A stretch of 64,000 bases of DNA from Ectocarpus siliculosus (lineage: Eukaryota; Sar; Phaeophyceae; Ectocarpales; Ectocarpaceae): NCBI GenBank assembly GCA_000310025.1, contig FN649758.1, positions 1,446,494 to 1,510,493 on the forward strand. The letters are read 5' to 3'. Below, one piece after another: positions 1-24,200 of the stretch. A model generated the notes under the pieces. It did no database searches, was not told where the DNA came from, and saw only the letters and a list, made by a program, of their open reading frames with translations. Both the position numbers and the translations under genes were made by a program. Numbering within the stretch: the stretch's first letter is position 1; every line of letters starts with the position of its first letter.

Positions 1-10727
<10,727 letters not shown>

Positions 10728-12249
10728 CGAAAGCCCCAACAAGGGTCTACAGCACTGCAGTAAATACGTATTATTGCCAACAAGACGACGGCGATGACAA
10801 CGAGGGCTTCTAGATAGATTTCTTAGAAACGACAGGTCTGGGAACGGTGGTGGGCTGGAGGTAGAGGTTGGGTTTGGTCGCCCGCACCGACGGTATTGTT
10901 AGCTTATGGCTGGTGTGGTAACAGCAATTAATTGTGGATGTTTCGGCGCCGAATGAAGTGGAAGGGTTTTCCCCCATGTCTTGCACTGCTGCGCGGGGCA
11001 AAGACTTGTGAACAATTGTATGAATGTGCCTCACAAGGTCGCTCACGGCTGTATTCGTTAGAGGTTAGAGATTGGGTTTGGTCACGAACACCCTTGTTTA
11101 TTCTTGCCTGGTACATCGTTGTATGGTTTACAGCTGTATGTTGTGATGTTTCTGCGTCGGTCTTAAAAGGCAAGATTTATCTTGCATGTTATCTTTTGGC
11201 CGCTGGCTGCAAGAGGCGAAGCTTGTGTTTGTCTGTAGCTTGCTTCGAACCCTGCAGGCAGAGTCTTAGAAAGCGGATTCACGATCATGACACAAATCGG
11301 AAAATCTCATGCTGACTCAGCTTGGCGCGTTCTCACTTTCTTCTCACAATGAATGTTCTGTAGTTCTCCACGCCTACTACACTCTCCTTCCAACTTCCGT
11401 AGTCCGCAGGAAGGCGAACGACGATTATGCGGCGCCTGGCCGATATTCGACTTGAAAGCTGGAGCTCGTCCTCGCTGCACGACGACGCCGCGACCAAAAC
11501 AAAAACATGAATGAATGCGCAACATTTTTTGCACAATTTTTTGCCACCAACAACCAAGAATGCGGCTTGAATTAATCAGAATTAATTATTCTCATTATCT
11601 CAATTTCATACATATATGTACTCCGAGTACTAAACAGACAGGCGTGCTAACCTGAGAGGATACATAGATACAAGGAGCCACGGCCCACGCAGAGAAAAAA
11701 TTCAACTCTTTGTGTACTCTAAAACCAAATACGAGTACTTGGCATTTAACACTAACAAAAGAAGAAAAAGTTCCTCCTCCCAAACGCGAACAATACAACA
11801 AACAAACTGGCTGTTACCCCGCAAAAACAGGGCCTAGATCGGTCTGACTTACAGTCGAAGTCAAGGTGTGAGGTCATGCATAGCAGTGATACGAGGCCCA
11901 CACCATTCGACGACTCTGTAGTTCTGCTGGTTGTGCCCACTGGTGCACGCTAAATGTAACTAGTGTCTGTTCAGGTTTACCCGCGTACCCGCACCCGGCG
12001 CCTCTCCCAAAAATTGAATGAAACGGCACGTTCAGCCCAAGCGAAGAACCATTTTTATTTTTTCTCACATCGAGCGGTGCAACCGCCCCCCCTCCCCTGC
12101 ACAGCAATCAGCCCGAGACGCCCAGATGCCACGCCGGCAACCGTTTAATTCCTCTCTTCTTGTCTCTCCCTCCCTCGCTCCACGCGATCGGGCCTACATC
12201 CGGCGGGGCTGCAGTCATTCGAGGTCCAGCCCCCCGACGCGTTGCGGCC
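10728..12249. other. intergenic spacer between NTRC and the kinase gene
   Basis: I see no conserved coding sequence in these 1.5 kb. The short open frames on both strands have no recognisable motifs and no convincing splice context. The last 200 bases before 12250 are GC-rich and lead into an ATG in a good context (GCCATGG). The spacer presumably holds the NTRC 3' UTR and the kinase promoter, but nothing in it identifies either one. Confidence 0.5.
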
Positions 12250-15200
12250 ATGGCGGATCTATTGTTATATCAGGCCTTCTCCGCCGGCAAGAAGATTCTG
12301 CACATGGTGGAAACCGCGAAGGACTGCGTCGACGAGGGCAAAGAGTTAGCTAGAAGGTGCAGCGGTGGTTAAGACTTGTTGTTTCCGGAACACGTAATCA
12401 CAAGGCCTTGTGTTCCGCCACACGTTCCAACACAAAGCAGAGGTGTACAGCATGTAGGCGGAAGCGTGCTGTTCGTCGCATCGTTGACATGCTACTTCTG
12501 TAAATATGCTGTATGTGTACACACGTCACCACATCATCTACTGCTGTATAGATAGACGACAGTATTCTGTGCATGTCTCTCTCGCGCTCTCTCTCGCCCG
12601 CTTTCATGCTGTTGCAGTCCTTGACCACCACGCGGCTTTTCTCGGGTAATAATGAATAGATACATTTTTGACCATTTGGACACGTCCGTGGAACACGTCC
12701 GTGCATGGACGTCCAAGGACGTTGTCCGTGGACATGTCGGCGGACGTCCGCGGACGTCCACACGGACGCGTACACAGACATGTCCATGGGCGTTGTCTGC
12801 GGACGTGTCCACGGGATCCTTCAGTGGACACATGTCCATGGACCTTGTCCACGGACACGTTCTCTTTTTTTGGGTCATGTCCGTGGACGCGTCCATGGAC
12901 GTCCGCGGACGTCCGCGGACATGTCCATGCGTCCACTGAAGGATCACGTTTCCTTCTGCTGTGTTGACGCGCGCGCGCCCCCCCCTGCTTAGTCCATGGG
13001 TCTCCCGGACTTTCGAGGTTTTTGATAATAATCCCGCCCATGAGCAGACCATGGACAGCCCGTGGGCACTGTCGCTCATGGGCAAAGTGGGCAGCTCATG
13101 GTGGGCACGCCATGGGCCGCATTTTTGTCCACGACGCGCCACCTGTTGAGGCAACAGCACTGTCACTGCAGTTGCTGTACAGCTATTCCTTTAGCTGTGG
13201 CTACAAAGTAGCTGGCATGTGATGCGAGGTTAGGTAGGCAAAACACTCAGAGTGATCTTATTATCCACACAGACGCCCAAGCTGTCTTCACCTGACGATT
13301 CCAGACTTGGCAACGCCTTCACAATACCGCATAAACCCATGCAGTAGAATAGAGTCGTTCTTGTACCGCAATTACTCCAACATGTCCTCTCAAGAACTAC
13401 GTCATTCTAGTTCCAATGCATTAGATCCAATTCTCTCTCAATATCCTCTCGAAACAATATATATCCATGTCCTCTCGAAACAATGTTATCTTAAGAACTT
13501 CTGACTCAATATCAAATGTTTTGCCTTTCTCAGCTGCGTTGCATCAGCAGCGATTTATTTTCCTTCGACACAAATCTCCCGAATTTTCTTCTAACATATA
13601 CACACACATACACCATCCAACCCTCAAGACATGAAGACTGATTACGAAGAGGGGAGGTGATCAAACTCCTAACAGCATGCCACGGGCGCGGAGAAACTCC
13701 GACGGGTTTAGCCCTTTCGTAAAAATGTCCGCTTTCTGAAGCGACGTCGATATTTGCTTCACGTCTACGACTCCATCAGCTACCAGCGACCTTACGTGGT
13801 GAAACTTTACGTCAATGTGCTTAGTCCTTGGGGTGATGCGGAAACTGCGAGTTAATTTGAGAGCACCCATGGTCATGCCCATGGGCAAGCCTACAATGCC
13901 CGCCATGGGCTGCCCATGGCTGCCAATGGGCACCCCAACATGTGCAGCCTATCGTGGGCAGCCCACCACGGTGAGCATGTTGGGCATACCCGTGGGCCGC
14001 CCATCGTTGGCAAAATTACAGGGCAATACGGTTTGGTCGGGATCCTTTTTTGGTTGACCAATGACAACTTTTGGTTTCGGCCACCACATAGTCCATGGAC
14101 AGACTAAAGTACAAAATGTATATGCGTATGTTTCCGTGATCCCCACGACAAGCGGACTACGAGAGGGTACTTTTTGTACATATGTGAAGAAAAAAGAGAA
14201 TGGGAACGAGGATGCTCGGGATCGAACCCCGGCCCTCGTGAAAAGAGGGCGCACGCGGGTCGCCCCGGTGGTCTAGTGGTTGGTTCCTCAAACCGCTATA
14301 GTCGCAGAGGTCGTGCGTTCGAATCCCCATGGATGAAAAGTTTACAAAATTTGCGAGTGAAAGCGACAAATAGCTATGTAGAAAAGCTCGTGAGGACCAA
14401 ACTTCGACGATTTAGCACCGTTGATGAGGGAGAGGGACGGCTGGACCCTTCTCGCGATCAAAAACAAAGTCAGCACGCACCGCTGGAGGAAGGTGGGGCA
14501 CGAAAAACATAAAGAAGAAAGAAGCCCCTGGTGTTGACCCCCTCCTGTGTGACCCTGGATGGTTGGTGTTGTTGTACGATAAAACACACTGAAGGGTGTA
14601 TGTAGTAGTACACGTCTCACCACGAAAAATAGGGGAACTTACGTCGCCATAATAAATATGACGAAAACACACGCACACGCGCGCGTAAAAAGCCCTTGGG
14701 GTACACGTGTAATGAACGGTGGTTTGGGGTTCCCAAGCTACTACTATTCATGCTATCTTGGAGGGATGGGATTAAAGTGTCTTGTCGCCGAACAAGACCC
14801 ACATGGTCCCCGCGCCCATGTGAAGCCACCATGGTGTGTGTATGTGTTTATTTTTAGCATCGACCCCGCTAACCGGCTGACCAATGAAAAATACGTCAGT
14901 CTCAGTGCGGCTTAAAACACCAAACACTTCTAAATGCCATAAACTGGGACGCCGTGAGGGGACGGCATGGGGGAGGCTAATCTATTCTCCGGATCAAAGA
15001 CAGAAACGCTGCACACGTCTACGAAGGCTGCTACCTTGCACTTGAGTTCGTTTTGGAGTGCTTTCACCGTCATCCTCCTTGCGTTCAACTCCATCGTTCT
15101 CATCATCATCCTGACAGCAACTTTTCTATATTTCTTCTCTGCCCCTGCGTATTTTGTGTCGGGGAAGGTCATCTGGCTCGAAGCTCTTGCTCTCTTCCAC

Positions 15201-18200
15201 GCCATGATTCCTTCCTCGACTGCTGTTTTGGTCTCTGTCTTGTCCTTCTCCCATTCCTTTTCCTCCTCCTTCATCGCTGCCAAACGAATCTCTCTCATTG
15301 CCATCCTGGTCATTTCTATCCCAACCTATTGGCCGTGGTGAAAATTGATCAACCGGTAGTCCAAGACGTTCGAAAACATCACGAGTTCGCACGGACAGAA
15401 AACGAGCCAGCTCGAAGGTAACCCGTCTCCGAATCCTGTTGGTATGAAAAACCTTCAGGCGAAGCAAGGCTGTTTCGTCGTCGAAATTCCCCTTGCAAAA
15501 GGCTTCATATACCAAGTGGTTGGCGATGGCTACGATAATAAGTCGATTTGTGCCTTTGCCAAGACCACCATACGTTGAAAAAGCAGCAAGGAGGGTAGAT
15601 CTAGACGGGTTGAAAGTTCCCGCATAGTGATTTGCCTTACTTGCAGCTCGATCTTCGAGGGCGGACCCTGGTTTTGGACCTGCGGATGGGTTGACGCTTG
15701 TTACATCTACAAGAATGGACTTGGTGCAGAGTTCCTCTTCTTTATCTCCTGCGTGTAATCCTGGGGGGATCACCAAATCCATCTTGTAGAGCCCTTTTCC
15801 CCTACCAGTGCCTGTGGTATGGGGAAGAGTCTTCGACAGCGATTGGCACGTGGCATTCGCGAAATTAATGTCTTCAACATCACGCGAACCATCCTGTTGT
15901 GCAGGAAGGTTGGGCACCGGTCTTCGTGTAGACCAGGGAGTGGGGTCGGCTCAACCGTTCCTTGCACGGTGTGTGTGGGCGTCTTTATTGTTAGCATCGA
16001 CCGCGCTAACCGGCTGACCAATGAAAATACGTCAGTCTTAGTGCGGTTGAAAACACAAAACACTTCTATCTGCCATGAACTGGGACCCCGTGAGGGGGAA
16101 GCATGGGGGAGGCCAAACTATCCTTCGGATCAAAGACAGAAACGGTGGCAACAGAAGAAAACTGCACGCCGTCTACGAAGGCTATTACCTTGTACTCGAG
16201 TTCGTTTAGGAGTACTTTCACCATTATCCCCTTTGTTGTCGCTACCATCATTCTGATCTTCATTTTGACAACAATCTCTTGCCAGTTCTTCCCTAGCCCT
16301 GCGTTTTTTGTTTTGGGGAAGGTCATCTGGCTCAAACCCTTTGGTCTCCCCTCCACTCCTCCATGTTTTCCTCCTCCGTCGTCGTCTTCGTCCTCCTTTC
16401 TTCCCTTTCCCTTTCCTTCGTCTCCGTCACTCCCAAAAGAATTGCCCTCAGTACTATCGTTGTCGCAGAGATCCCAACCGATTGGCTCTGGTGGAAGTTG
16501 GTCGATCAGTAGCCCATGACGTTTGAACACATCGCGAGTTCGCATCCATGCCTCAAACATCTCCCTGTACCTTCATTCTATTATATTTTTCCCAGTTCAA
16601 TCATGTACACTTTCCTTCTTGTACAACGAACACTCCGCAACTATATGAACCCGGTCTTCGCACTCGGCTTCACATTCAAATCTGAACTTGTCGTCTTCAT
16701 TGTCTACCTTCCGTAATCTTCGGCTACGTTCTCGAAGGCCAATGTCCCCGGTCCTGAATTTGACCTTCAGCTGTGTCCCTGCATCCATTGGTCCATGTAG
16801 GTACTCCATTCATTCTTTCAACATTCCCTGCACTTCTAGACCCTCCTTATCCTTGGTTTCGTTTCTAAGATTCTGTTCTTCCCTCTCGGCAAAAGCAACA
16901 TATATCTTCTCATTGAACCCTTTTAGACCCTCCGTTTCCAGCGTTTCATCTTCGTCAATTTCGAACCCCTTCCATACGTCCTCTACAACCTTGACCCACT
17001 CCGTGGGTTGTCTACCCCTCTTTTTGTTTGCCCACTTCGCCTCCCAGGCTATTCTCGGCAACCTCTCCTCTTCCATACAACACATGCGATACTGCCATGT
17101 CAGCTTCCTTGCGTATCTTCCCGATCGTATGGATCGTATCCCCTGTTCTGCCCTGACGGCTGCATTACTTGTACGCTTGGAGCATCCTAGGATGACTTTC
17201 GCTGCTTTCATCTGTGCCGCCTCGAGCTCTTTGACTACCTTCTTTTGTCCTTCCCATACTTCTCCGGCGTAATCTAGCGGCGGCACTGTTACGCTCTTCA
17301 AAACCGTCAATTTGATGCGTGTATCGAGGTGCCGGTTTGCGAGTATTGGATGCAGCTTCCTTGCTCGTGCTTCTGCCCTTTTCCGCTACCTTGGACATGT
17401 GTGCATTCCACGAGCAGTCTTTTGCGATCTCTACTCCGAAGTATGTGTACTGGTCCACTATTGCAATTTCGTCGATCCCCCACTTCCATCTATGTTATAC
17501 TGGTTACTCCCTGACCTCGTTGCATACCATGACGGCACTCCTCTTAACGTTGGCAGACAATCTCCACTAATCAGCAAACTCCTTCACGGCGCCAGTAGTC
17601 CCTCAGGGGTGTCCGACATACCAACAAAGTCACCCGCAAACAGCATTCCCGACACCGAAGTTTCCGTGTCCCCTACCTCTATTCCCTTCTCGACTGCCTC
17701 TACGACTTTCAACAGATCGTTGATGAACACCTGGAACAATGTCGGGGACAGCGTGCAACCTTGTGGGACCCCCTGTTCNNNNNNNNNNNNNNNNNNNNNN
17801 NNNNNNNNNNNNNNNNNNNNNNNNNNNNNNNNNNNNNNNNNNNNNNNNNNNNNNNNNNNNNNNNNNNNNNNNNNNNNNTTTGGCTTCCCCGCCCTCTTGC
17901 TACCTTGGATGATTCTCCCTGCCATGAATGCGTGGTCTACGCACCCCCTCTTCTTTCGGAAACCTGCCTGGCCCTCACTTATCCTACGTTCCTTGCCGGG
18001 GGGGGGGCGGTGTTGTACTCATAGTCGTGCATGCCGTAATCGTTAGACCATTGATCTCGCATCCCTACAAAGCCGGGACGGAGCACGCCGGGTTCTCACC
18101 GGACCAGGCTCTCACATCACCAAGCGCGAAACATCGTGAGGTATTCGGCGAGTCGCATAAACGGTGCGCTGCATCCTGCTAAGGGTGTTCGGCATCTTGT

Positions 18201-21200
18201 GCTTACTTCCTTGCGTATGACTTAATTTATTTTCTGGTTCTTTCACTTCCAGAGACAGTTGCAAACACTGTGTAACTGCCTCGAAGGCGCTTGACCAATT
18301 TTGCACAACGTGGTGCGATCATCCTCTTTGCGCAGAGTGAGGGTAATCGACCCCGCACAATATGATCTACTCGACCACCATTATGGCTACCGCAAATAAA
18401 AAACAATAGGAAACAAAAAACCGGTAAGCTGGTTGCCGAGCTCACGAAGTGATCGGCTTGTTTTACAACATTGCTGCCAAGCGACGAAAACCCATCCCCG
18501 ATGGCAAACAACGAGAGGGGGGGAAGGGTTCTTTTTTCTGAAATAACCTCTCCCCGGGAAGGAATCGAAATAGGGGGGGAGAAAAACTCCGATTTCACGC
18601 CTCAAGCCCGAATAGTTAATGGGGCTCCGAGGATTACGTCTTCCCCCTCTCTTGGTATGCCCTCACACCACAATACGCACAGTCAGTACGCTGATTCACC
18701 CTTATCCATCTTTCAACGTGTACAGTAACATACCAAACGTATCCAACGTACCCTATCCCTTCAGCAGGCGTTGGCAATATTTTGCCTGTTTCATATCGTA
18801 GAGCACCTCTTGCGAAAACATACATATCGTTTGCTTCTTGATGAAGATGCCCCTTTTTCGTCACCCTTCATGCCGGCTACAGAAGAACATGCTATTGCAG
18901 GCGGTGGTATGGCACCCACACGACCACTCCGTCGTTCCCAGGCCCTCATCACCTTAGTTGCCATGTGCGGTTGATCCGTGCTCAGCAGAAGGCCTTCATA
19001 GTGCACGGTACAGAGTAGGGCGTTTTCTTTTTTTTGTTGCCCGTGAATTATTTTCCTAACGCCAGGTATCAGAGGAGGGGGACAAGCAGCCCGTGGTCAT
19101 GGGGTGTGGCCTAGCTCGTACATCGGGGACTTGAGCTGGAATGAAAAATTTATTGAATGCATGTGGCACCGTGTTGAAGCATGCCGTTTCTGTTAGCGTC
19201 GCATCCCATGATGCCTGGCTTTTGTGTTGGAGTGTAGGACAGGGCACGATGGAGCTGGACTTCGTACAATTTTAAACACGACACTCTTCTCCTCCCTTTG
19301 TTTCAGCAGCCGTGAGTATGGAATGCAGATCTTTCACTACTACTTGGGCTTGTGGTGGGGTGATGACGGCGAACAACACATATTTCTAGACGTGGCCCTC
19401 AAAGGGTTCGCTGTTCGTGTGTAAGGTTCCTTGGCTACCTGTCATCGACCCAAGGCAGAGGCATTGCGACCACTTACCAGGTAGTAGAGAGCTGCCGCAT
19501 CGAGGCCCTCAAACATCCCCTAACCCTATTTTCTACTTACGCACATCATGTTTACCTCCCCGTGTCCGTCCTGTCGTCCTGTCAAATGGACGGGCGGCGA
19601 TTTTACCACCAGGTGGCCGTCGTGCCTACAGCACCGACACCGATGGCCAATCGTTCCTTCCTACCATGCCAAAGGTGGCTCAAGTAATGTTTCCCTACCC
19701 TATCTATTTTTTTTAGATTATTTTTTTTCTCCCATCATTGGACTCTGTCGTCTGCCCCTCTGGCCCCCGTCCTCCACTTCTACTAGCTAGACGACCCAAC
19801 CGGGGTCACATAGGAGGGGGGGGTTGGACCCCCTCCTGCGGTTCCTGCCTGAGATATTTTTATCGCGAGAAGGCTGCAGCAATCCCTTCCCTCGTGACTT
19901 ATGAAGTCGATCTAGTTTACTAACAACGAGCTACCCTATCCTAGTGATAGAAATTCCAGGCGTTTCAGCCCACTTACTTTTCAGCCCATATAGCGGCCGT
20001 CTTCTCCTGGGAGGTGAGGGGGGTACTCATCACTGTGGATGCCGTAGTCGTTAGACGATGGACCTCGCATCCCTACAAAGCCAGGACGGAGCACACCGGG
20101 TCCTCACGGGACCAGACTCGCACATTACCAAGCGCGAAGCGCCCTGATGTATTTGGAGAGTCGCTTGGAGGGTGTGCTGCATCCTGCCAAGGGTGTTGGT
20201 TGTCTTGTGCGAACTTTCTTGCACGCGGATGACAGCTAGCTGCGAATGGGTCTCATTTATTTTTCTGGTGCTTCCACTTTCAGAGACGGAAAATAGCACT
20301 GTGCAACTGGCTCGACCGTGCTTGGCCAATTTAACACAACGTGGTGCGGTCATCCCCGTTGCGCGGAGTGAGGGCTCTCGGCCTCACACAACATGGTCAA
20401 CTCGACCACCGTCATGGTTACGGCAAAAAAAGAAAGGAAGACAAAAAAAGCGTTACGCTGGTTGTGGAGCTCACGAAGCGATCGGCGTGCTTCACAACGT
20501 CGTTGCCAAGCGAAGAAAAGACGTCAGCCGTGGGGCGGACGAAGGTACAGCGAGACTTTGGGGAATAACGTCGCTGAGGATACACATGCCTCATGGTAAC
20601 GACCCATGGTAACGACCCGCTCGTGCAAAGCGTTCGTTGACTCGATCACACCGCTACAGGGGTGTAGCCTGCGCCAAATGGGGGTAAGCGGGAGAGCCCT
20701 AAAACACAGGGTCAATGTATCCGCAGTGACGCCGCCGCAGATGTGTGGAAAACATGACGCTGCCGAACACGTTGGGCAGCTTTACTGTGTACGCTCGTGA
20801 TCATCGCGTCGATGTGCGAGTGTGTGACCTCTCGTAACACCTTTTCAGGACGACGTTGTTGGTGGGCATGGTACACCAACGGTTGTCGAATTTAATGGGC
20901 CCGCATTACAGTAATATTGTATAAGTAGCTCTGCGGTGGTAGAGGATGTAAGCGGGTGGCCTCCTTTTGCGGCCGTCCTCTCGATTTTCCTCGTGCACAA
21001 TCACAAATCGCTAACGCCCGCAAGAATTGAGAGAAATGGGCGGAGAGAAACCCAAGTGCATGACAACTAAATAGTCTACCCCACGGGCCTCCGTGAGATA
21101 TTTAGAAGCTAGAACTATGTAGTCTGTATTTGTGTGTGTGTTTTACATACATTTCAATTGTTTCTTCCACAGGTGTTCCACGGCGCCTTCGCCCTCCCTC

Positions 21201-24200
21201 CCCCTCCCCACTCCCGCCCCCTCCCCCCTCCTCCTCCCACCTCTTCTACGTTTCCGTCGGCTGTGGTACACGCAAGCTCGCCCAGGGGCTACTTGGATTG
21301 TACTACCCCCGTGGTTGAGTTGTGCCCCCTTTAAATACGATTTATTTGTATGGGCTTGTTTTAATGAGCCGCGGAGCGCGAAACGCGATGTTTTTCCCCT
21401 TCATCCTCACTCAGGAGGGAAAAAAACGCTCTAAGTATCGAGCTCTTTCAACCATCGCGCTGTAGAGCAGCCCTTCCGCAACCCCCCCCGGGAACGGCAC
21501 GTCAATAAATTATCGCCTTTATTATTTGACGAAAACGAGGTCTTTAAGATCACCGATTTATTTGCGATCTGCTGGGTTGTGAGGAGGATACTAGTTAGGG
21601 CACTCTCGTCACGCCGGTTTCGGCGCGCTCCGGCAATAGATGGTCGTGCTTTCCGGTGTCCATGGACACGTCCATAGAAATGTCAAATAATGTATATCAT
21701 TGCTTTTCTCATGCTATTTCCTTCTGCCTGCCGAACTATCGAAATACCTGGTGACCTGGTTAGACTACTAGTCTACAAGTACGCCTGTAGTCTTATCGCC
21801 TGCTACGTTCGGTGCGACCCAGGGTGCACTCAACGCTTGAGCTGATGCGGGAAGCCGTGCCTACGTTCGAGAACAACGCTTTCATCCGAAAAATCCTCCT
21901 CGAGGTTAAGACGCTTTTCGAGCGCATGGATGACTTGGTGCAGCTGTGCCTGCCCCAGGAGCAGCAGCACGATGAAACGTCGTCAACACTCCGAAACGCG
22001 GCGCGTACTGCCAAGCGGGTTTATTTCTCGGAGCAAAACCTCAAGATCCTGAAGGAGTACTCGGACAAGCTCGACAGCATCAAGCTAGACTTGAGCGTGC
22101 GAATGCAGGTGGTGGCCAAGCAGCAGGCTAACCGCATGGAGGCCTTCCTCACCCAAGACAAAGGGACTGACCCATCGTTGAAATTGATGAAACGCCTGAT
22201 GAAGGGCAACGTCGTCGATGAGGAACTTGAGGAGCTTGATGAAACGTTGGGATGCGGGTCTTTCGGTGTGGTCATGGCCGGGAGATACTACGGAAAGCCC
22301 GTTGCCATCAAGAGGGCGTTGAGCAGCGTATTTAGCGCTGAAGACAGGGAGAGATTTAGGTGAGGGAGTCGTGGAAGGTGCACGCAATGGGCAACGCGCG
22401 CACCACGACGTCGAAGCTTCAACATTCACACCCTGTGTTTAACACCACTATTTACGCCGAGGCTGCTGCAAGCTTGTTTAGCTATGTAGACCGTTCCTCC
22501 CAGTTGTACTGGTGCTTGCCTGAAGGCGTCATGTGTGTATTGCAATGGTAGGTTCCAACTCAACATCTCCCGCCCGGGGTCACTCAGCAAGAAATACCAT
22601 CTCGGTGAAAGTGTTCAAGTCTTCTAAGAGCTCACCACTTCCTCCCATCGGGTTGATATCTGCTAGGCTATACCAGGTAGTAGCTGCAGCAGCACGTAGG
22701 CATACAGCTAATAGCGACAGCTCGTTTCATGTGCATTTTGTTTTTGTGCGAGGCAACAGACGGGAAGCGAGCACTCACTTCGCCCAGCGCCATGATCGAA
22801 TTGTCCAAGTCATCGCGTTTCGCACCGGAGGTGGCTCCCGCCCTCCCTGTTTAGTCATGGAACGCATGGACCGCACACTCTTCCACTTCCTTGGGATAAG
22901 CCCGGCTCCGCTCGACTTGTCTGGTTCCCTTCCATACATGATCGACATCTGTGAGGTGCGTGTGCGCCTACGGTACTTGACTTCTGGCTAGTATAATTTT
23001 TCTGCATGTGCAATTCAAGACGATTCATGACCAACTGCCATCGTATGAGTCGCCTTGACCACAAAACCGGCATGGAGGGGAGAGGGAGAGCTTGTCAGCA
23101 TGACGCAGATCCCGTGGCACAAGCCTTTCTGCAATATCTGCACGTTTTTCTGCGAAGCGAAAGCTCAACATCGGAAGCACAGGGGTTTCGTACAAGCATA
23201 ATTTTTCCTTCGTCATCTGACGAGCACACAATATTTTCGGGGTTGTGAGAATACCCCACTCCATATGCGTGCGACTACGGCACGGCCGTGTCTGAGACAC
23301 TGCGCGACACATGTGCTCCCTTATCAATCCACTCCTGATCTCTTTGAACAGGGGTTGAAGTACCTCCATCAAGGTGGTGTGTTGCACCGTGATATCAAAA
23401 GCCACAACATTCTGCTCCGCAACGGCGGGGCAAAGGTGTCCGACTTCGGACTCGCTACTCACGGCTGCTCAACTATGGGCCGGAAGACTGGAAACAACCA
23501 GTTCATCGATGAGAAGGTGCTACAGTTTGGTAGTCCCACGAAGGTTTGGCTACGGCCCCTCGAATCCGATACGTCAAGGGTTTTTTCGTGTTCGTAGTGT
23601 ACGGGTCTTATCTTGGTCGTTGCCATCGTGCGTGCGACTCTCACAGGAATGGTCCCCAAGATTTCGAGTTAACATTTCCCTTGGTCTCGATTGATTCGAC
23701 ACCTTCCGCTCTTTGTCGCGAGTGTCACCGCACTCCTCCACTCGGCTGTGAAGCGTTTCTCGCACCGGCCTCACGAGTTTTTTCGATTAATCTCGCTTCT
23801 GAAGAGATGAAGACAGAGCTTCCCGAGAAGACGTATCGTATGATTTTGGAATAGTCTTGGTCGTGGAGTAGTGTAATCGAGCTCGTTTGCTTCACCACGT
23901 CCTCCGTCGTGATGCTACCAGCATAAGGCACGTTTTGATTGGGGGCCCTCGTGAAGCGGCCCCCAAACTTTCGTACTTATTTTGATTGGGGGGGAGCTCG
24001 TGAAACTGACCCAAATTCTGCAAGGTGCATTTGCAGGGAACGTTCTTGCAGGTTGCGCCCATATCGAACCCATATCAAAACAAAGGAATAAAGGGTGTGG
24101 CCGTGTAGTGAACGGTGGGTACCCGTGTAGGCGCCCCATTGGTGAAGTACACCCAAGACATGCATACTCCTTGGTGTACCCTTGTTAGGCCGGCACGAAA

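Noticed and set aside
12679-12950. A CRISPR array.
   Set aside because: There are no constant repeats with unique spacers; units are contiguous palindromes in a eukaryotic intron.
14263-14335. A functional tRNA gene.
   Set aside because: A and B boxes are present, but the acceptor and T stems do not pair.
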